In this document: positions 21,615-33,698 of the stretch, one piece after another
Numbering within the stretch: position 1 is the first letter of the stretch
Layout: each line of letters starts with the position of its first letter
NCBI GenBank assembly: GCA_025504975.1
Contig: JANUWI010000004.1
Span: 1 to 64,000 of the forward strand
DNA: 64,000 nucleotides
Direction: 5' to 3'
DNA from: Plenodomus lindquistii
Lineage: Eukaryota > Ascomycota > Dothideomycetes > Pleosporales > Leptosphaeriaceae
The notes under the pieces: model-generated
What the model was told of the DNA's origin: nothing
The model's database searches: none
The model's input: the letters and a program-made list of their open reading frames with translations, nothing else
Program-made: the position numbers and the translations under genes

Positions 21615-22498
21615 ACCTATCATTGTGCTTAATGTTTCGCTTCAGCCTGACGTGGCTATTAACGGCTTGCTCTGACCGTTTTGAAAATCGGAATTTGACC
21701 TGAGGTTGTCGGATTGGCGCTCATCGGTGGATTATCCTGCTCTTCCTGAGTGTAGGGGTGGATTGGCGAATAGGAACCGCTAGTTGCAGCAGTAATGGGG
21801 GGCTTGCGAGTTTTTAATAGACTTTTTTGTAATACCCATTGTCGATGATGTTTTGGGAGGTAGTGGTGGATAGTAGAGTATAGCTTACGAACGTGGACAT
21901 GGAACGCAGGATTTTTCCATAAGGGCAGGACACGCAACTTTGTTGGGAATGGAGTGAGATGGTGACCTCATTGTGGCTGCTATTCGTTGCACTGTGACTT
22001 TGTTTCTGCTAATGGCTGTTGTAATCATGGACCATCACATGCCCGAAATCCCATGCTCGGATAAAGATGGCATTCTCAAGGCCCTGCCTAAGCGCCGACG
22101 AATACCCCTCTCCCAATCCCCGCCTCCACCCGCGCTCACGGTCGTATATTGGTCCCCGCATGGCGACTATTCCCAATAAATGGCACTTGAAGGATCACAG
22201 GACAGGGTTTGGGCGGCTTGCATGGCTTGCTCGCTGCTCGCATGCTCCAAGCTCAGTGCTAAACCCCACTAGCAATGCGAGAAGAGCATGGCGCGGATGA
22301 CGTACTTGTGTGTTGGACCTTGATTGCGCGTGTTCCGACGAACGCACGCGCATGGCGCGATTGGAGTACGAGTACGAGGAGGGAGGGGTTCGGCCAAGCA
22401 GTTCGTGAGTTGGTACTTTAGGTAGCCAGCGCGTACTCGTCCACCTCCACCTCCACATCAGCAACTGAAAAACCCAACAAGACCAAAACGGCGTCATC
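21615..22498. other. intergenic region
   Basis: 884 bp between two plus-strand genes. A minus-strand open frame at 21659-21937 lacks an ATG. It contains a plausible-looking Pro/Ser/Thr stretch but no recognisable domain. The right part is presumably the promoter of the DUF1774-like gene; no TATA box is evident. Confidence 0.5.
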
Positions 22499-23502
22499 AT
22501 GTCTGAGCCCACGACCAACGGAGCCAGCAATGGCCGCAACTTGAATCCCTTCTCCAAGCGCGACGAATTCTCCTCACAGTCAATCCTGCTCTACAAGATC
22601 ACTACCTCTGTGAGCTGGCTGCTCTTCCTTGTATCTGCATGGTATTACGCCTTCAACAAGCCGCATGAGGGCCACCACCCGCACGGCAGGCTCTGGCAGC
22701 ACAACTACGCCACGCCTTTTGCGCAGAGTAGCATCATCACCTCCATCTACTGGTAAGCTCCTCCATCCCATGAGTGAGCATCGAAGAACAAGCAGTACTC
22801 ACTAGGCCACAGGATCGTCCTCTTCATCCTCCAGCTCTTCTACGCTTATGCCCTCTACACCTCCAACACAGTCTACGTCAACGCCGCCGCAAACATTGGC
22901 TCCCACTTCATCGCCAACAATCTGCTTCTCTTCGGCTTCGTGCACCTATGGGTGCGCTCGCATTTCTGGCTCGCAGAATTTCTCCTCGTCATCAATTTCT
23001 TTAATCTGTCTGCTGCATACTTCCGCCACAGCACCACTCCGAGACTGATCCATATTGGCACTGTTTCTGGGCCCCTGGCCTGGAACTTTGTTGCGCTGTA
23101 TTGGGTAGGTGCGGTGGCTGTGCATACCAATCATGTCGTTGCCAGGATCGTGGCCAATGTGTTTATTTGGGGATGGGCTGGCTATGGAATCTTCTTCCTC
23201 GCGGCATACAAAGACTACACCATGGGCTTTGCGCTGTCAGTGCTGTCATTCTGTGAGTTCTGGGTCCCGCTATCAGGCAAGATGAACAGCTAACGTGGTG
23301 AAAAGCGACTGGCGTGGGCCAATTCCTTACCAAGCCCCACCTCCTCCAACTCCAATGGATCTTTGCCTTCTCCATTGGCGGCCTCCTCTTCGTGCTCTCC
23401 CTCGCCGTCGGCATTCCTGGACTCCTGGGCCGCGACCCCTTCCCACGTGGTGCCATTGTTGACGAAGACCGGGAACGCGCTCCACTACTTGCAGATGAGT
23501 AA
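22499..23502 (+). CDS. multi-pass membrane protein, DUF1774-like
   Basis: Exons 22499-22752, 22813-23252 and 23306-23502 are separated by introns of 60 and 53 nt (donors GTAAGC and GTGAGT, acceptors CACAG and AAAAG). The product is 296 aa. It has about seven hydrophobic segments, for example near 34-50, 75-97, 107-125, 133-150, 168-190, 202-222 and 245-270. Both ends are hydrophilic, and the C-terminus is acidic (DEDRERAPLLADE). The pattern matches the fungal DUF1774 family of integral membrane proteins, whose function is not established. Residues HEGHHPHGRLWQHNYATPF form a conserved-looking polar loop after the first membrane segment. I assign the family from overall resemblance only. Confidence 0.78.
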
Positions 23503-24235
23503 GTTGGCTCCCAGAAGTGTTTCCTGGTGGAAAGAGATGGGCATCGATGATTTAGGGTTCCAATGGCTACTAGGTGGGAACGTGACAGACATAGATGATG
23601 GCGGGATCCCGTGCATCAAAAAGGATCTGTGGACGGTAGAAGTGGTGCGTCTGGAAATCTGATGAATAGCTAGGCGCGATGTCGACTGTCCAGGTATCTT
23701 GTTTCCTTGAATTGTAGAGCATTTGGTGTATCACGGCGGCCTATCGAGATTGTAACAATCCATCATGTGCAGGATCCTGGGCTTAGGTTACAGAGAGGGA
23801 GGGAAGGTAGAGTGGCTGATTCTCTGCAAGTCCGTTTGTAGTCCAATCGGAGTTGGCGGTGGTACTTGTGCAAATACTCGTTTCTTTCAAGAGCGGCCAT
23901 GATTCTTGCAAACCTCATCGAAACTCACAACCGCATACCAATTGCCAGCAGCCTCATGGAACCGCAAAGGTGGCGCAGTGGATAGGGATTTTCGGTGGCC
24001 AGTGGCCGGTGGCCGGTGGCATGGACGGCGGTGGAAGATGGAAGACGAATAATGTATAGGTAATCTAGCCGAGGTTTTGCCAATCGGAGCTACGTGGGCT
24101 ACGATTATGATGATGTCGAGATTCGGACGGCTGCTGAGCAATCCAATCTGCCCGCCACCAACTGATTCTGTGCGTTTTCCTCTTCCTGCTCTGTGCTGCT
24201 GTACGGAGCATTGTCTTGTCCACACATCGCCAGCC
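23503..24235. other. intergenic region upstream of Lon
   Basis: 733 bp hold the 3' end of the DUF1774-like transcript and the Lon promoter. A GGTGGCCAGTGGCCGGTGGC-type local repeat lies near 23995-24020. The Lon frame is open upstream of the chosen ATG, back to a TTG near 24077, and includes ATGs at about 24107-24115. Confidence 0.5.
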
Positions 24236-27200
24236 ATGCTCCAAGGCGCGCACCTGTCATGGCGGGCCGCTCTGCGCCACGGAGCTGCACGCTCGACTTC
24301 GCACGCCGCAACCACATCCGCATCCGCAACCGCAACACGGCAGGCGTCGTCACGCTTCCTGCCCGCACAATGCCAGGCATCGCTCGTAGGCCGCCCGCCA
24401 TGCCGCTGTCCCTCGCCGCCCGCCGCCCTCTTCGCATCCCGCAGCTTCTCCACGTCGCTGGCCAGAGCAAAGGAAAAGGACCCCAAAGCCCCGCCAGAGC
24501 CGCTGGACGAGGCGCCCGAGGACGAGGCCGACGGCGGCCGGAAGAAGCCCAAGCCGCAGGACACGCCCGAAGAGACCGAGAGCAACAAGAATGCGCCTGA
24601 GCCCATACCACCGCCGCCCAAGACGACGACCGCGGGGGGCGCTGGTGGCTCGGGCGCGGGCGCGGGCGCGGGCGACGGCGGTGGGAAGAAGCGCAAGGCC
24701 GCCGAACGCTCGCTCGCGAAGCCCACGATCCCCGACGTCTACCCCCAGGTCATGGCCATTCCGCTCGTCAAGCGCCCGCTGTTCCCGGGCTTCTACAAGG
24801 CCATCACCATCCGCGACCGCGAGGTGGGCCAGGCGCTCGCCGACCTGGTCAAGCGCGGCCAGCCGTACATTGGCGCCTTTTTGTTCAAGGACGAGGCCGA
24901 AGACAAGGACGTCATCAACGACCGCAGCGAGGTCCACGATGTGGGCACCTTCTGCCAGATCACGAGCGCCTTCCCCGTCGTCGGCAGCAGTGACGACAAC
25001 TTCGCCATGACCTGCGTCCTCTACCCCCATCGCCGCATCCGCATGACGGGCCTCGCGCCCGCAAAGCCAGACGCCGACCAGTCGTCCGTGGCGGAGAGCA
25101 CCTTGGCCGACCAAGACGCCCCCGCCGACAACACACCGCAGTCTGGGGGCGACGTCGTGGCCAGCTTCGAAGAGCTCAGCGACGAGGCCAAGTCGAACCA
25201 TCAGGATCTCGTGCCCACGCTGCTCAAGGGCCGCAACGTCAGCATAGCCACTGTCGAGAATGTCGTCGAGGAGCCCTACGACATGAAAAACAACAAGACC
25301 ATCCAGGTCCTCGTCAACGAGATTGTCAGCACCTTCAAGACCCTCGCCTCCATCAACCCGCTGTTCCGCGACCACGTGGCCACTTTCGCGGTACACACAA
25401 CCACCAACATTGGTGAAGACCCGATCAAGCTCGCCGACTTTGGCGCTGCGGTAGCCCAGGGCGAGCCCGACGTGCTACAAGATACTCTGGTGGAGATGAA
25501 TGTCGAGAAGCGACTGAGCAAAGCCCTGGAGATCATGAAGCGGGAGCTCATGCATGCCGAGTTGCAGAAGAAAGTTTCCGACGAAGTGAACTCCAAGATG
25601 CAGAAGAAGCATCGCGAGCACATATTGATGGAGCAAATGAAGAGCATCAGGCGCGAGCTGGGTATGGAGACCGATGGCAAAGACAAGCTTATCGAGAAAT
25701 TCACCGAAAATGCCAGTAAGTTGGCCATGCCTGAGGCTGTGCGCAAAGTTTTCGACGAAGAAATGAGCAAACTGCAAGGCCTCGAGCCCAATGGGTCCGA
25801 GTTCAACGTCACACGGAATTATCTGGACTGGCTGACACAACTTCCTTGGGGATTGCGAAGCGCTGAGAATTTTGGCATCGCTCACGCACGCCAAGTTCTG
25901 GACGAGGATCATCACGGTCTTAAAGACGTCAAGGACCGAATCCTCGAATTCATCGCGGTAGGCAAACTTCGTGGTACAGTCGAGGGCAAGATTTTGTGCC
26001 TCGTCGGACCGCCTGGTGTGGGTAAGACTTCGATTGGAAAGTCAATCGCTCGCGCCCTCAACAGGCAATACTATCGCTTCAGTGTTGGAGGTATGTACGA
26101 CGTTGCCGAGATCAAGGGACATCGTAGAACTTATGTCGGTGCTCTTCCTGGTCGCATCATTCAAGCGCTGAAGAAATGTCAAACCGAGAACCCGCTCATT
26201 CTGATCGATGAGGTCGACAAGATTGGTCGCAACAGTAACCACGGAGACCCTGCGTCCGCACTCTTGGAACTTCTGGACCCCGAACAGAACAACAGCTTCC
26301 TGGATCACTACTTGGATGTACCAATGGACCTCTCCAAGGTGCTGTTTGTCTGCACTGCCAATATGGACGATTCCATACCACAGCCGCTGCTTGATCGCAT
26401 GGAGGTGATTCGTCTATCGGGTTACGTGTCAGATGAGAAGATTGCAATCGCCGAGAAGTACCTATCACCTGCTGCCAAAGACATGAGTGGTCTGAAGGAA
26501 GCCGACGTGGTCCTTCAAGGCGATGCTATCGTCGAGCTTATCAACAAGTACTGCCGCGAGTCAGGTGTGCGAAACTTGAAGAAGCACATTGAGAAGGTGT
26601 ACCGCAAAGCTGCACTCAAGATCGTCAACGACGTTGGCGAAGAAGCCCTGCCGGAATCCGCAGCCTTGACGGAAGAGGGCAAGGCCGCACAAAGTGAGGC
26701 AGCCAAAGACACGACCGATACTAAAGACACTCCAGAGGACATGGAAAAGCAAACAACCGAGACGCCTCGCGTTGCCCTCAGAGTTCCGGACAGCGTGCAC
26801 GTCTCCATTACCAAGGACAATTTGAAGGATTACGTTGGCCCACCCATTTTCACATCGGACCGTTTGTACGACTACACACCGCCGGGTGTTGCCATGGGTC
26901 TAGCATGGACTTCGATGGGTGGCTCAGCACTCTACATTGAATGCATCCTGCAAAACGCCCTCTCTGCATCTTCGAATCCAGGTCTTGAGCGGACCGGCTC
27001 ACTACGAGATGTCATGAAGGAGTCAACTGGCGTAGCATACTCTTTTGCGAAGAGCATTCTCGCTCGTGAATTCCCCAAGAACAAGTTTTTTGAGCACGCC
27101 AGAATACACCTGCATTGCCCTGAGGGTGCGACACCCAAGGATGGACCTAGTGCTGGTATCACAATGGCAACGAGCATGCTCAGTCTGGCACTGGACCAAA

Positions 27201-27613
27201 AGATCCGAGACGACGTCGCTATGACCGGTGAACTTACCCTGACTGGAAAAGTATTGCGGATTGGTGGACTCCGAGAGAAGACGGTTGCTGCGAGACGAGC
27301 TGGCGCAAAAACGGTCATCTTCCCACACGACAACATGAGTGATTGGCTCGAGCTGCCTGAGGTATGTTTTCATCTCAATACGCATTCCCCATGAGTTGTA
27401 CACTAACATAAAGACTAGAACATCAAAGAAGGCATCGAAGGCCGCCCTGTGCAATGGTACAAGGAAGTCTTCGACATTGTCTTCCCGGACCTCAACAAAG
27501 AAGCCAGCAACAAGATGTGGGAAAAGGAACTCAAGAGCAAAAAAGGCGATAAGAAGAAGCGCGAGCAGAAGCGAAAAGAAGAGGATGAGGAAGAATCAGG
27601 CGATGACGATTGA
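24236..27613 (+). CDS. PIM1: mitochondrial Lon protease (Pim1 type)
   Basis: Exon 1 is 24236-27361 and exon 2 is 27419-27613, around a 57-nt intron. The product is 1106 aa. It is the ATP-dependent serine protease that degrades misfolded and oxidised matrix proteins and maintains mtDNA. The start (MLQGAHLSWRAALRHGAARS) gives an Arg/Ala/Ser-rich presequence without acidic residues. A Glu/Pro/Lys-rich linker with a GAGAGAG stretch follows, then the LON N-domain (from about residue 165), Walker A GPPGVGKTS (about 591-599), Walker B LILIDEVDK (about 653-661) and the protease domain. The catalytic dyad is Ser972 (DGPSAG) and Lys1015 (GLREKT). A charged insertion (about 800-845) and a Lys/Glu-rich tail from exon 2 are fungal features. 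Exon 2 is required: without it the NIKEGIEG...VFDIVFPD end of the protease domain is lost. Confidence 0.97.
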
Positions 27614-29662
27614 TTTACCAAAGTGATCAATGTTCAGCAAAAGTGTAAGATGTAAGATATGTGATATATAAAAGAAGGAGGTCACCAAACGAAACGTCAC
27701 AGCAGCGCAGCGCATTTACGGCGTTTTGGCATGATTTGCATAGTCTATTGGTCTTGATGCCTTGACGGAATCATCTCTCTCTCTCTCTCTTCTCTAGAGT
27801 ATAGTATGGGTGGGTGGTGTGGTGTGGTGTTGTGCTGTGCGCTCTGAGGGATCCAGGCGTCGAAACTGTGTGTATGTAGATATGTATATGGTTAAGTCAA
27901 AAGGCCGATTTGTATGATATCATAATTTTAGAGGCATTTTTGCACTGTATGTACTGTGGAAAGGAAAATAGCGACGACAGGTGGCTCAAAAACATTCAGG
28001 CATGATCCTGCGACGGACGCGGGACGGACCGATGTTGATGACTTGGTTATGTGGGTTGTTGCGGCAGTCCCATGTTTTTTTTTGTGTGTCATGCTCCCGA
28101 GGTTGGTATGTATTCATCACTGCACTGCACTGCACCGCACTGTACAATTAATGCGTGCAGTTGAGCATACTTACATAGTCTAGACAATGCGCTGCGTTGC
28201 ATTGCGTCAGAAACAACGTCAATCTATCCATTTATTTTATTTTCGCACTGCAATCACAATTGGTCAATGCCAAAACATGCCATGCCATGCCATATCGTGC
28301 CGTTCGTTCGTTGTCCAATTGTCTCGGCACCTTCGCCTCGCGCGCATGAACTCTGGTTGACGTGGCAGGCATGCTGCGGTGGCTTATATAGACAGCAGCA
28401 TCCGCGTCAGGGTCGAGGGACAGCGCATCGCGTGGATTGAGTTATGCGAACTGGTAGATAGGACAGCGAATGATGGGAGGGGTGGAAAGGGGGATGGGAG
28501 GTGTTGTCATAGTTGAGGATATGGAGTTGGCATGGTATAGGGCCGGTCGGGGGATGAGGTGGATGAGGGGTGGGTATGGGGCGCTTGCTTCACTTTTGGT
28601 ATGCGGTGAGATGGTGCTGTGTAAAGGTACATACTACACGACTCCAAGTCTTGGGGGAGTTGAGTGTGGCTCAGGATGTGTCTACCAAAGACAAAGTTGT
28701 GTGCCGATTTTTGTCAAAGTGTGGCAACCAGCTTGCCCGACTTGAGTTGAGATGGATGCAACCAACCCAACCCAACCACGGAATGACATGCCCCTAGCGC
28801 GAGAAGTCATCCTGACTTGCAGTAGTTGTTCGCTTCGCGTAGGCTAATGTACGCAGGCCCGAACAAGGAGATGGGTCAATCAAATCACGGAAAGAAAAGG
28901 CAGCCAGGAGCGGGCGTCGGCGGCGGGGGTTCATTGGCAGTGGCAGTAGTGGCAGTGGCAGTGTACTGTGTGCTGGTGAGATGTGTGCGACGCTCACCGC
29001 AGGTTGCATGGGGGAGTGAAGCTGGCACACACAGGCACAAGAGGACCAATCAGTGCTGGAATCGGGTCCAATGCGGTGCAGAGGGCTTGACCGCTGCGGG
29101 TCGTGGGATTGAAATTCTCTGCGTCCCCTCTTCATTCCTTTCCGGTACGGTTGTACTGTCTTGTGTATGTGTGCTGGGTCGTGTCTGCTGATTGGGTGGC
29201 GCCCCCAGAGACGCCCAACGCCCATCCCATCGGTTCAACATTGGCAGCACATGGCCAGTCGTCCATCTGTAGTCTACTGCACCTTCTAGTTGCCGTCGTC
29301 TGTTCTGCGCCCTTTGAGCCTCATACACTCACACCGGACGGGCATCGCCAGCCTGCCCTGATAGCCCAGCCTGCCCTGCCTGCCCTGCCTGCCGTGCGCT
29401 CGTTAGGCGGCAACGGGGGCTTGTTGCTTGGGCGTCGACAGATTAATATTGCAGCACGCCGTTGACGACAATTTCATCCTCACCACGCAGAGGGGCTCTC
29501 ATCTGGATTTGGCATCTGGGCTGGATGCGAGGCATGCAGCAAGCCACCGGGACCCGTGACACGCGACCGCGACACAGCATGCAGCCGGCGCCAAATCGAT
29601 AGCACGAATCCCCAACCCACACGAGGCGCGTTGCGAGTTGCAGTCGACCAAGACCGCCCGCG
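27614..29662. other. 2-kb intergenic region with simple repeats
   Basis: No gene is supported. The stretch carries a CT microsatellite (about 27774-27796), GTGGTGTGG repeats (27809-27840), a CATGC-type pentanucleotide repeat (about 28272-28292), a GGCAGTGGCAGT repeat (about 28935-28960) and CCTGCCCTG repeats (about 29365-29395). The right part is probably promoter and leader of the kinase-like gene. Confidence 0.6.
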
Positions 29663-32600
29663 ATGCCGCATGTGCCGTCTGCGGACAATGGCGAGAGGAG
29701 CAGGAGCAGGAGCAGGAGCCGGCAGCGCGCCCGCACAGAGGTCAGCGAGCACCGCAGCATGTGGGAGCGCCTCAACTTCCAGCGCATTGGCTCCTGGCTC
29801 AAGAGAGACGACGACGACCAGTCCCCCCCGCTGGACAAGCCGTTGAGGAAGCTCGAGCTTGGGGGCAGCAGCAACATCAACCACAACAACAACAACAACA
29901 ACAACAACACCACCACCACCACCACTACGACCAACACCACCACCGCCGCCAACAATACCACCACCACCAAACAAGACACACGCCCGCACTCGAGCGGAGG
30001 GCTGCTGGGCAGGCGGTCCAGCAGGCGGGTGGTCCCGGGCCTGCCGCGGCCCCTCACCTTCAAGCGCATGAACAGCGAAAAGAGGGACAAGCTGCTCGAG
30101 GTGCCCCCGGAAGTCGAGCACCGCCGCGCCTCCTCCAACGACCGCCGCGAGTCCACCACCGCTCCCACACGCAATCTCTCGCCGCCCCCAATGTCACTTC
30201 CTTCCGTCTCGGCGCCCGACGTGCTCAGCCCACACCACAGCGAGAGCCTGCGCTCGCAGCCGTCGAATCTGGGGCCAACCATCGGCGGAGGCCCAGACTC
30301 AAACATACCCGCAGGCGCGCGGCAGGTCGACTTCACCATGCAAGACGCCCAAGACTACGTGTCTGCAGGCGATGCGCCGCCTCTGGACTTGATCGACTCC
30401 TTTTCCGAGCACGGCTCCCATCACTCGGGCTCTCACATCGACGATATTCGCCTGCAGGAAGAGCTCGAGGCAAAGTGGATCCTGAACCTTAGCATGCACT
30501 TTCGAGACATGTCAGACCGCGAAAAGTTCTTCATCACCTACGCCGAGGAGCCCAACAAGTGGAGAAGAGTCACCGTCTCGTGTGACTACCGCCGCTTAGA
30601 GCCTGAATCCCTCGAATCAGACCTCAAGACCCTACACTACCAGCGAGATAAGAGCTCAAGAATTTACGAGGCCATTCGTGACTCACTACCAGATATTCAG
30701 TTTTACGAAACGGTGACGAATCTGAAGCTTGAGACGACCGACGGCCGATTACACGTCCACGTGACTGAAGACGTCAATGAGATAATCCCCTATCCTTCCC
30801 TCTCCGCCATCGAACACCTCGACTGCGCACGATTCAAGGAAAACGCTGTGAGCTTCGACTCCCATATCTCTGGATTCGTATACAAGGTTTCGGTCAACGG
30901 CAGAACGTACATCAAGAAGGAGATTCCGGGGCCAGACGCTGTGGAGGAGTTCCTCTACGAAATCAACGCGCTCTGCAGTCTGCACGAGTCCAAGTCGGTC
31001 ATTAGGTTCGAGGGAATCATTGTGGATGAGCAAAATGAACTCATCAAAGGCTTGATCATCAGCTATGCCGAGCAAGGCGCCCTGGTTGACATGATTTATG
31101 ACTACAAACCAACCGGCCAACTAACCTGGCCACGTCGTGAGCGATGGGCACGCCAAATCGTCCAAGGTCTTTCAGAGATCCACGAAGCAGGATTTGTACA
31201 AGGAGATTTCACACTATCCAACATTGTCATCGATGGCAACGATGATGCCAAGATTATCGACATCAATCGTCGCGGTTGTCCTGTCGGCTGGGAACCACCT
31301 GAGCTGGCAAGGCTCATTGAAAGTGGACAGCGTATATCCATCTACATTGGTGTCAAGTCTGATTTGTACCAACTTGGTATGGTATTGTGGGCACTAGCAG
31401 AGCTCCATGACGAGCCAGAGCGTCAAGAGAGACCACTCACGCGATCTTTCAATCGACATGATAACGACGTCCCAGCATACCTCAGGGATGTTATCAGATC
31501 CTGTCTGAACGACGCCCCGCGCGCACGACAGTCTGCTGCCAACTTGTTGAAGCAGTTCCCCGACCCAACACGAGAGCCAAAGGCAAAGAAGCACGTCGTG
31601 CTACGGGACAGTGTTTCAACACATCGCAGCGACAAGGAGTACATAGATCCCGCTACCGCTGTTGATCTAGAGGACATCTCTCAACTTCGTCGTCATTCAA
31701 GACAACATTCATCTTTTGAAGATGTCACTGTGCCACGTACAGATTATCCGGCATCTTCTGGTTCCTACATCATGACGAACGGCCTCGGTGGCCGGAGCCG
31801 ATCGCCCGACCTCCCGAGGAGTCTTAGCAGGAATCGCAGAAGTGATGGGTCACCATACACAGGCCATCGATCAGTCATGTCATTCGACGATTCTGAATTA
31901 GAGAATGAGCTGGCAAGCCTTCCAGCGAGCAGGGAGACAAGATGGGAGCAAATATATGTGGATGGGGATACTAAGCTGGTTCAGAGGGGGTGCGTTGATA
32001 TCAATGTTCATGACTTCGCAGCGCAGGAGCCGAAGGAGATATTTGTGAGAACACCTCCCGGCGAGATGGAGAATCCATTCGTGGCAAACAATGCCTCCGA
32101 CGTAAATCCGCTCGAGGTCCCGCCATCGACAGGACTCCAACCTATCGAGTCTGATTTTGCGGGCAGCTCACAAGGTTCAGAACGCAAAGGCCATCATCGA
32201 GGTGTGGGAAGCAAAGCGTCTTTCAGCGACCGCGTCCACCAGCTCGCAAACATACAGACACAACGCACAGACCCCGAGCAGACGCAGACCCAATATCAGC
32301 GATCTCCCCAATTTCCCGATTCCACTACTCTGGCTGAAATTGAGCGTGAGCTGGCCATGGACTCGTCAGTCAGCAGCGCGACTCCGCCATCGCGAATTAG
32401 CACCGGTTTTTCCATCTTTGATCGCTCGGCTCGCGTGGGTACAGGCCTCTCAATAGCACGTGGACATCCTATCCCGCTTCACCAAGATTCTGGATTCTCC
32501 GAGCTAGAGCGCATACCTTCGGAGAATCAACGAATTCGACATAGTCTAGACAGTTCAGTCCAAAGTCTACACTTGCTGGATGAAGAAGAAGAGGTCATCA

Positions 32601-33133
32601 AAGAACGCCTGCTGAATGAGAGAGGGAATCCTGTGTTCGGCAACGGCGTGCGGGCCGCAGAGCCTCAGTTCAACCCAGCGACTCTCCCAATCTTCACGAC
32701 TCCCGCATCACCGTCAAAGCCAAAGTCGCAGTCTAGTGGCTCAAAAGCTCCTGCACCAGTGTCCAGCGTGGGCCCTTCAGATGTTCTCCGCGTCGACGAC
32801 GTCCAAGACAAGAATTTGGAAGAAAAGATATCAAATACAACAATCCGGCCCCCCAGTATCTTCATCCCATCAATCAACCACGGCCTTGCACAGCCCAACA
32901 ACGACAACTCCGCCAACCCGTTATCGAGCAATTCCGATCGCCCCATGTTCTCCGCACGCTCCACCCAACGCTACTCCTACTACGATGCTGAGGTCGTACC
33001 CGCGTGCGACGACGACGAACTGTCATCGTCCCTCTCCGACGAAGAGAAGAAGGAGCGGGCCACTCATGATCTATCCAATTACCTTTCTCACACTATATCT
33101 TTCCCACAACCACCTCGTACAGATTTCTATTAG
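29663..33133 (+). CDS. atypical protein kinase-like protein
   Basis: Single exon, 1156 aa. The N-terminus is Arg/Ser-rich, followed by Asn and Thr homopolymer runs (about 72-100) encoded by AAC/ACC repeats. The kinase-like domain spans about 385-640. It has a candidate VAIK-type lysine in YIKKEIPG (Lys418 or Lys419), a catalytic loop VQGDFTLSN (Asp515, Asn520) in place of HRDLKxxN, and a metal motif DIN (533-535) in place of DFG. The catalytic and metal Asp residues persist, but the HRD His/Arg, the loop Lys and the DFG Gly are replaced, so activity is uncertain. A PPE-like GWEPPEL follows. The C-terminal half is disordered and Ser-rich. The domain is of a type seen in Pezizomycotina; its substrate and role are unknown. 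Confidence 0.82.
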   Translation: MPHVPSADNGERSRSRSRSRQRARTEVSEHRSMWERLNFQRIGSWLKRDDDDQSPPLDKPLRKLELGGSSNINHNNNNNNNNTTTTTTTTNTTTAANNTTTTKQDTRPHSSGGLLGRRSSRRVVPGLPRPLTFKRMNSEKRDKLLEVPPEVEHRRASSNDRRESTTAPTRNLSPPPMSLPSVSAPDVLSPHHSESLRSQPSNLGPTIGGGPDSNIPAGARQVDFTMQDAQDYVSAGDAPPLDLIDSFSEHGSHHSGSHIDDIRLQEELEAKWILNLSMHFRDMSDREKFFITYAEEPNKWRRVTVSCDYRRLEPESLESDLKTLHYQRDKSSRIYEAIRDSLPDIQFYETVTNLKLETTDGRLHVHVTEDVNEIIPYPSLSAIEHLDCARFKENAVSFDSHISGFVYKVSVNGRTYIKKEIPGPDAVEEFLYEINALCSLHESKSVIRFEGIIVDEQNELIKGLIISYAEQGALVDMIYDYKPTGQLTWPRRERWARQIVQGLSEIHEAGFVQGDFTLSNIVIDGNDDAKIIDINRRGCPVGWEPPELARLIESGQRISIYIGVKSDLYQLGMVLWALAELHDEPERQERPLTRSFNRHDNDVPAYLRDVIRSCLNDAPRARQSAANLLKQFPDPTREPKAKKHVVLRDSVSTHRSDKEYIDPATAVDLEDISQLRRHSRQHSSFEDVTVPRTDYPASSGSYIMTNGLGGRSRSPDLPRSLSRNRRSDGSPYTGHRSVMSFDDSELENELASLPASRETRWEQIYVDGDTKLVQRGCVDINVHDFAAQEPKEIFVRTPPGEMENPFVANNASDVNPLEVPPSTGLQPIESDFAGSSQGSERKGHHRGVGSKASFSDRVHQLANIQTQRTDPEQTQTQYQRSPQFPDSTTLAEIERELAMDSSVSSATPPSRISTGFSIFDRSARVGTGLSIARGHPIPLHQDSGFSELERIPSENQRIRHSLDSSVQSLHLLDEEEEVIKERLLNERGNPVFGNGVRAAEPQFNPATLPIFTTPASPSKPKSQSSGSKAPAPVSSVGPSDVLRVDDVQDKNLEEKISNTTIRPPSIFIPSINHGLAQPNNDNSANPLSSNSDRPMFSARSTQRYSYYDAEVVPACDDDELSSSLSDEEKKERATHDLSNYLSHTISFPQPPRTDFY
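29878..29962 (+). repeat. AAC/ACC trinucleotide repeat inside the kinase-like gene
   Basis: An interrupted (AAC)n run followed by (ACC)n encodes Asn and Thr tracts near residues 72-100. Its length is likely to vary between strains. It lies in frame within a disordered N-terminal region. Confidence 0.85.
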
Positions 33134-33698
33134 CGTTAGTCAATGACACGCAGACAGAGAGGGTTTCGCAAGAAGCAAAAAAGTTTGAATATATTTTGCG
33201 TTTGGGCGTTTTTTTTAAGTCGAGGGCGGTGAAATTCTCCACACATTCTTATTACTTGCTCATACATTCTGTTCGTTTCTCTTCTTTTCCTTAACTTCTT
33301 TTTGGCCAGGTTGGCTCGGATCGAGTGACCTTTTTTTTACAAAGTACCTATCATATTTAACTTGGTTGGATATATATTTTTTCAAGCTGCCTGAGTTGTT
33401 TATACTACTTAGCCGTCGACATCGAACCGGCGTTTTGGGTCTTTTGCTGCGATTCTAGCGTTTGTGTCGTGTGTTTTTCTCTTGGTTTCTTGTACGATTT
33501 TGGGACTTTGGGGAGATTGAAGGCATGAGAAGAATGGGAAAGGATTCATAGCAGTAGCTCTGTGATTAGGAATATCAGGGCAATCATTATAGATAGTACA
33601 GCAATTTTTTACCTATTTATTCATCGATCCCTGTTTTTGAGATGGTATTACGAACTTTCCTCTCTGTTTTCCTCTTACGAGATGCAAAAGCAAGGGGT
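33134..33698. other. convergent 3' intergenic region
   Basis: 565 bp between the stops of two convergent genes. It is T-rich, with runs such as T8 near 33332, as expected for 3' UTRs and polyadenylation regions. No gene is seen. Confidence 0.6.

Noticed and set aside
21659..21937. Minus-strand 92-codon frame downstream of the HDAC gene
   Set aside because: It starts on TTG, has no domain, and no convincing upstream exon with an ATG and splice sites could be built.
24350..25396. 348-codon frame antisense to Lon
   Set aside because: It is the reverse shadow of a GC-rich, well-conserved coding exon.
29443..30339. 298-codon frame antisense to the kinase-like gene
   Set aside because: It is low-complexity (Val/Leu/Gly runs), created by the trinucleotide repeats on the other strand.
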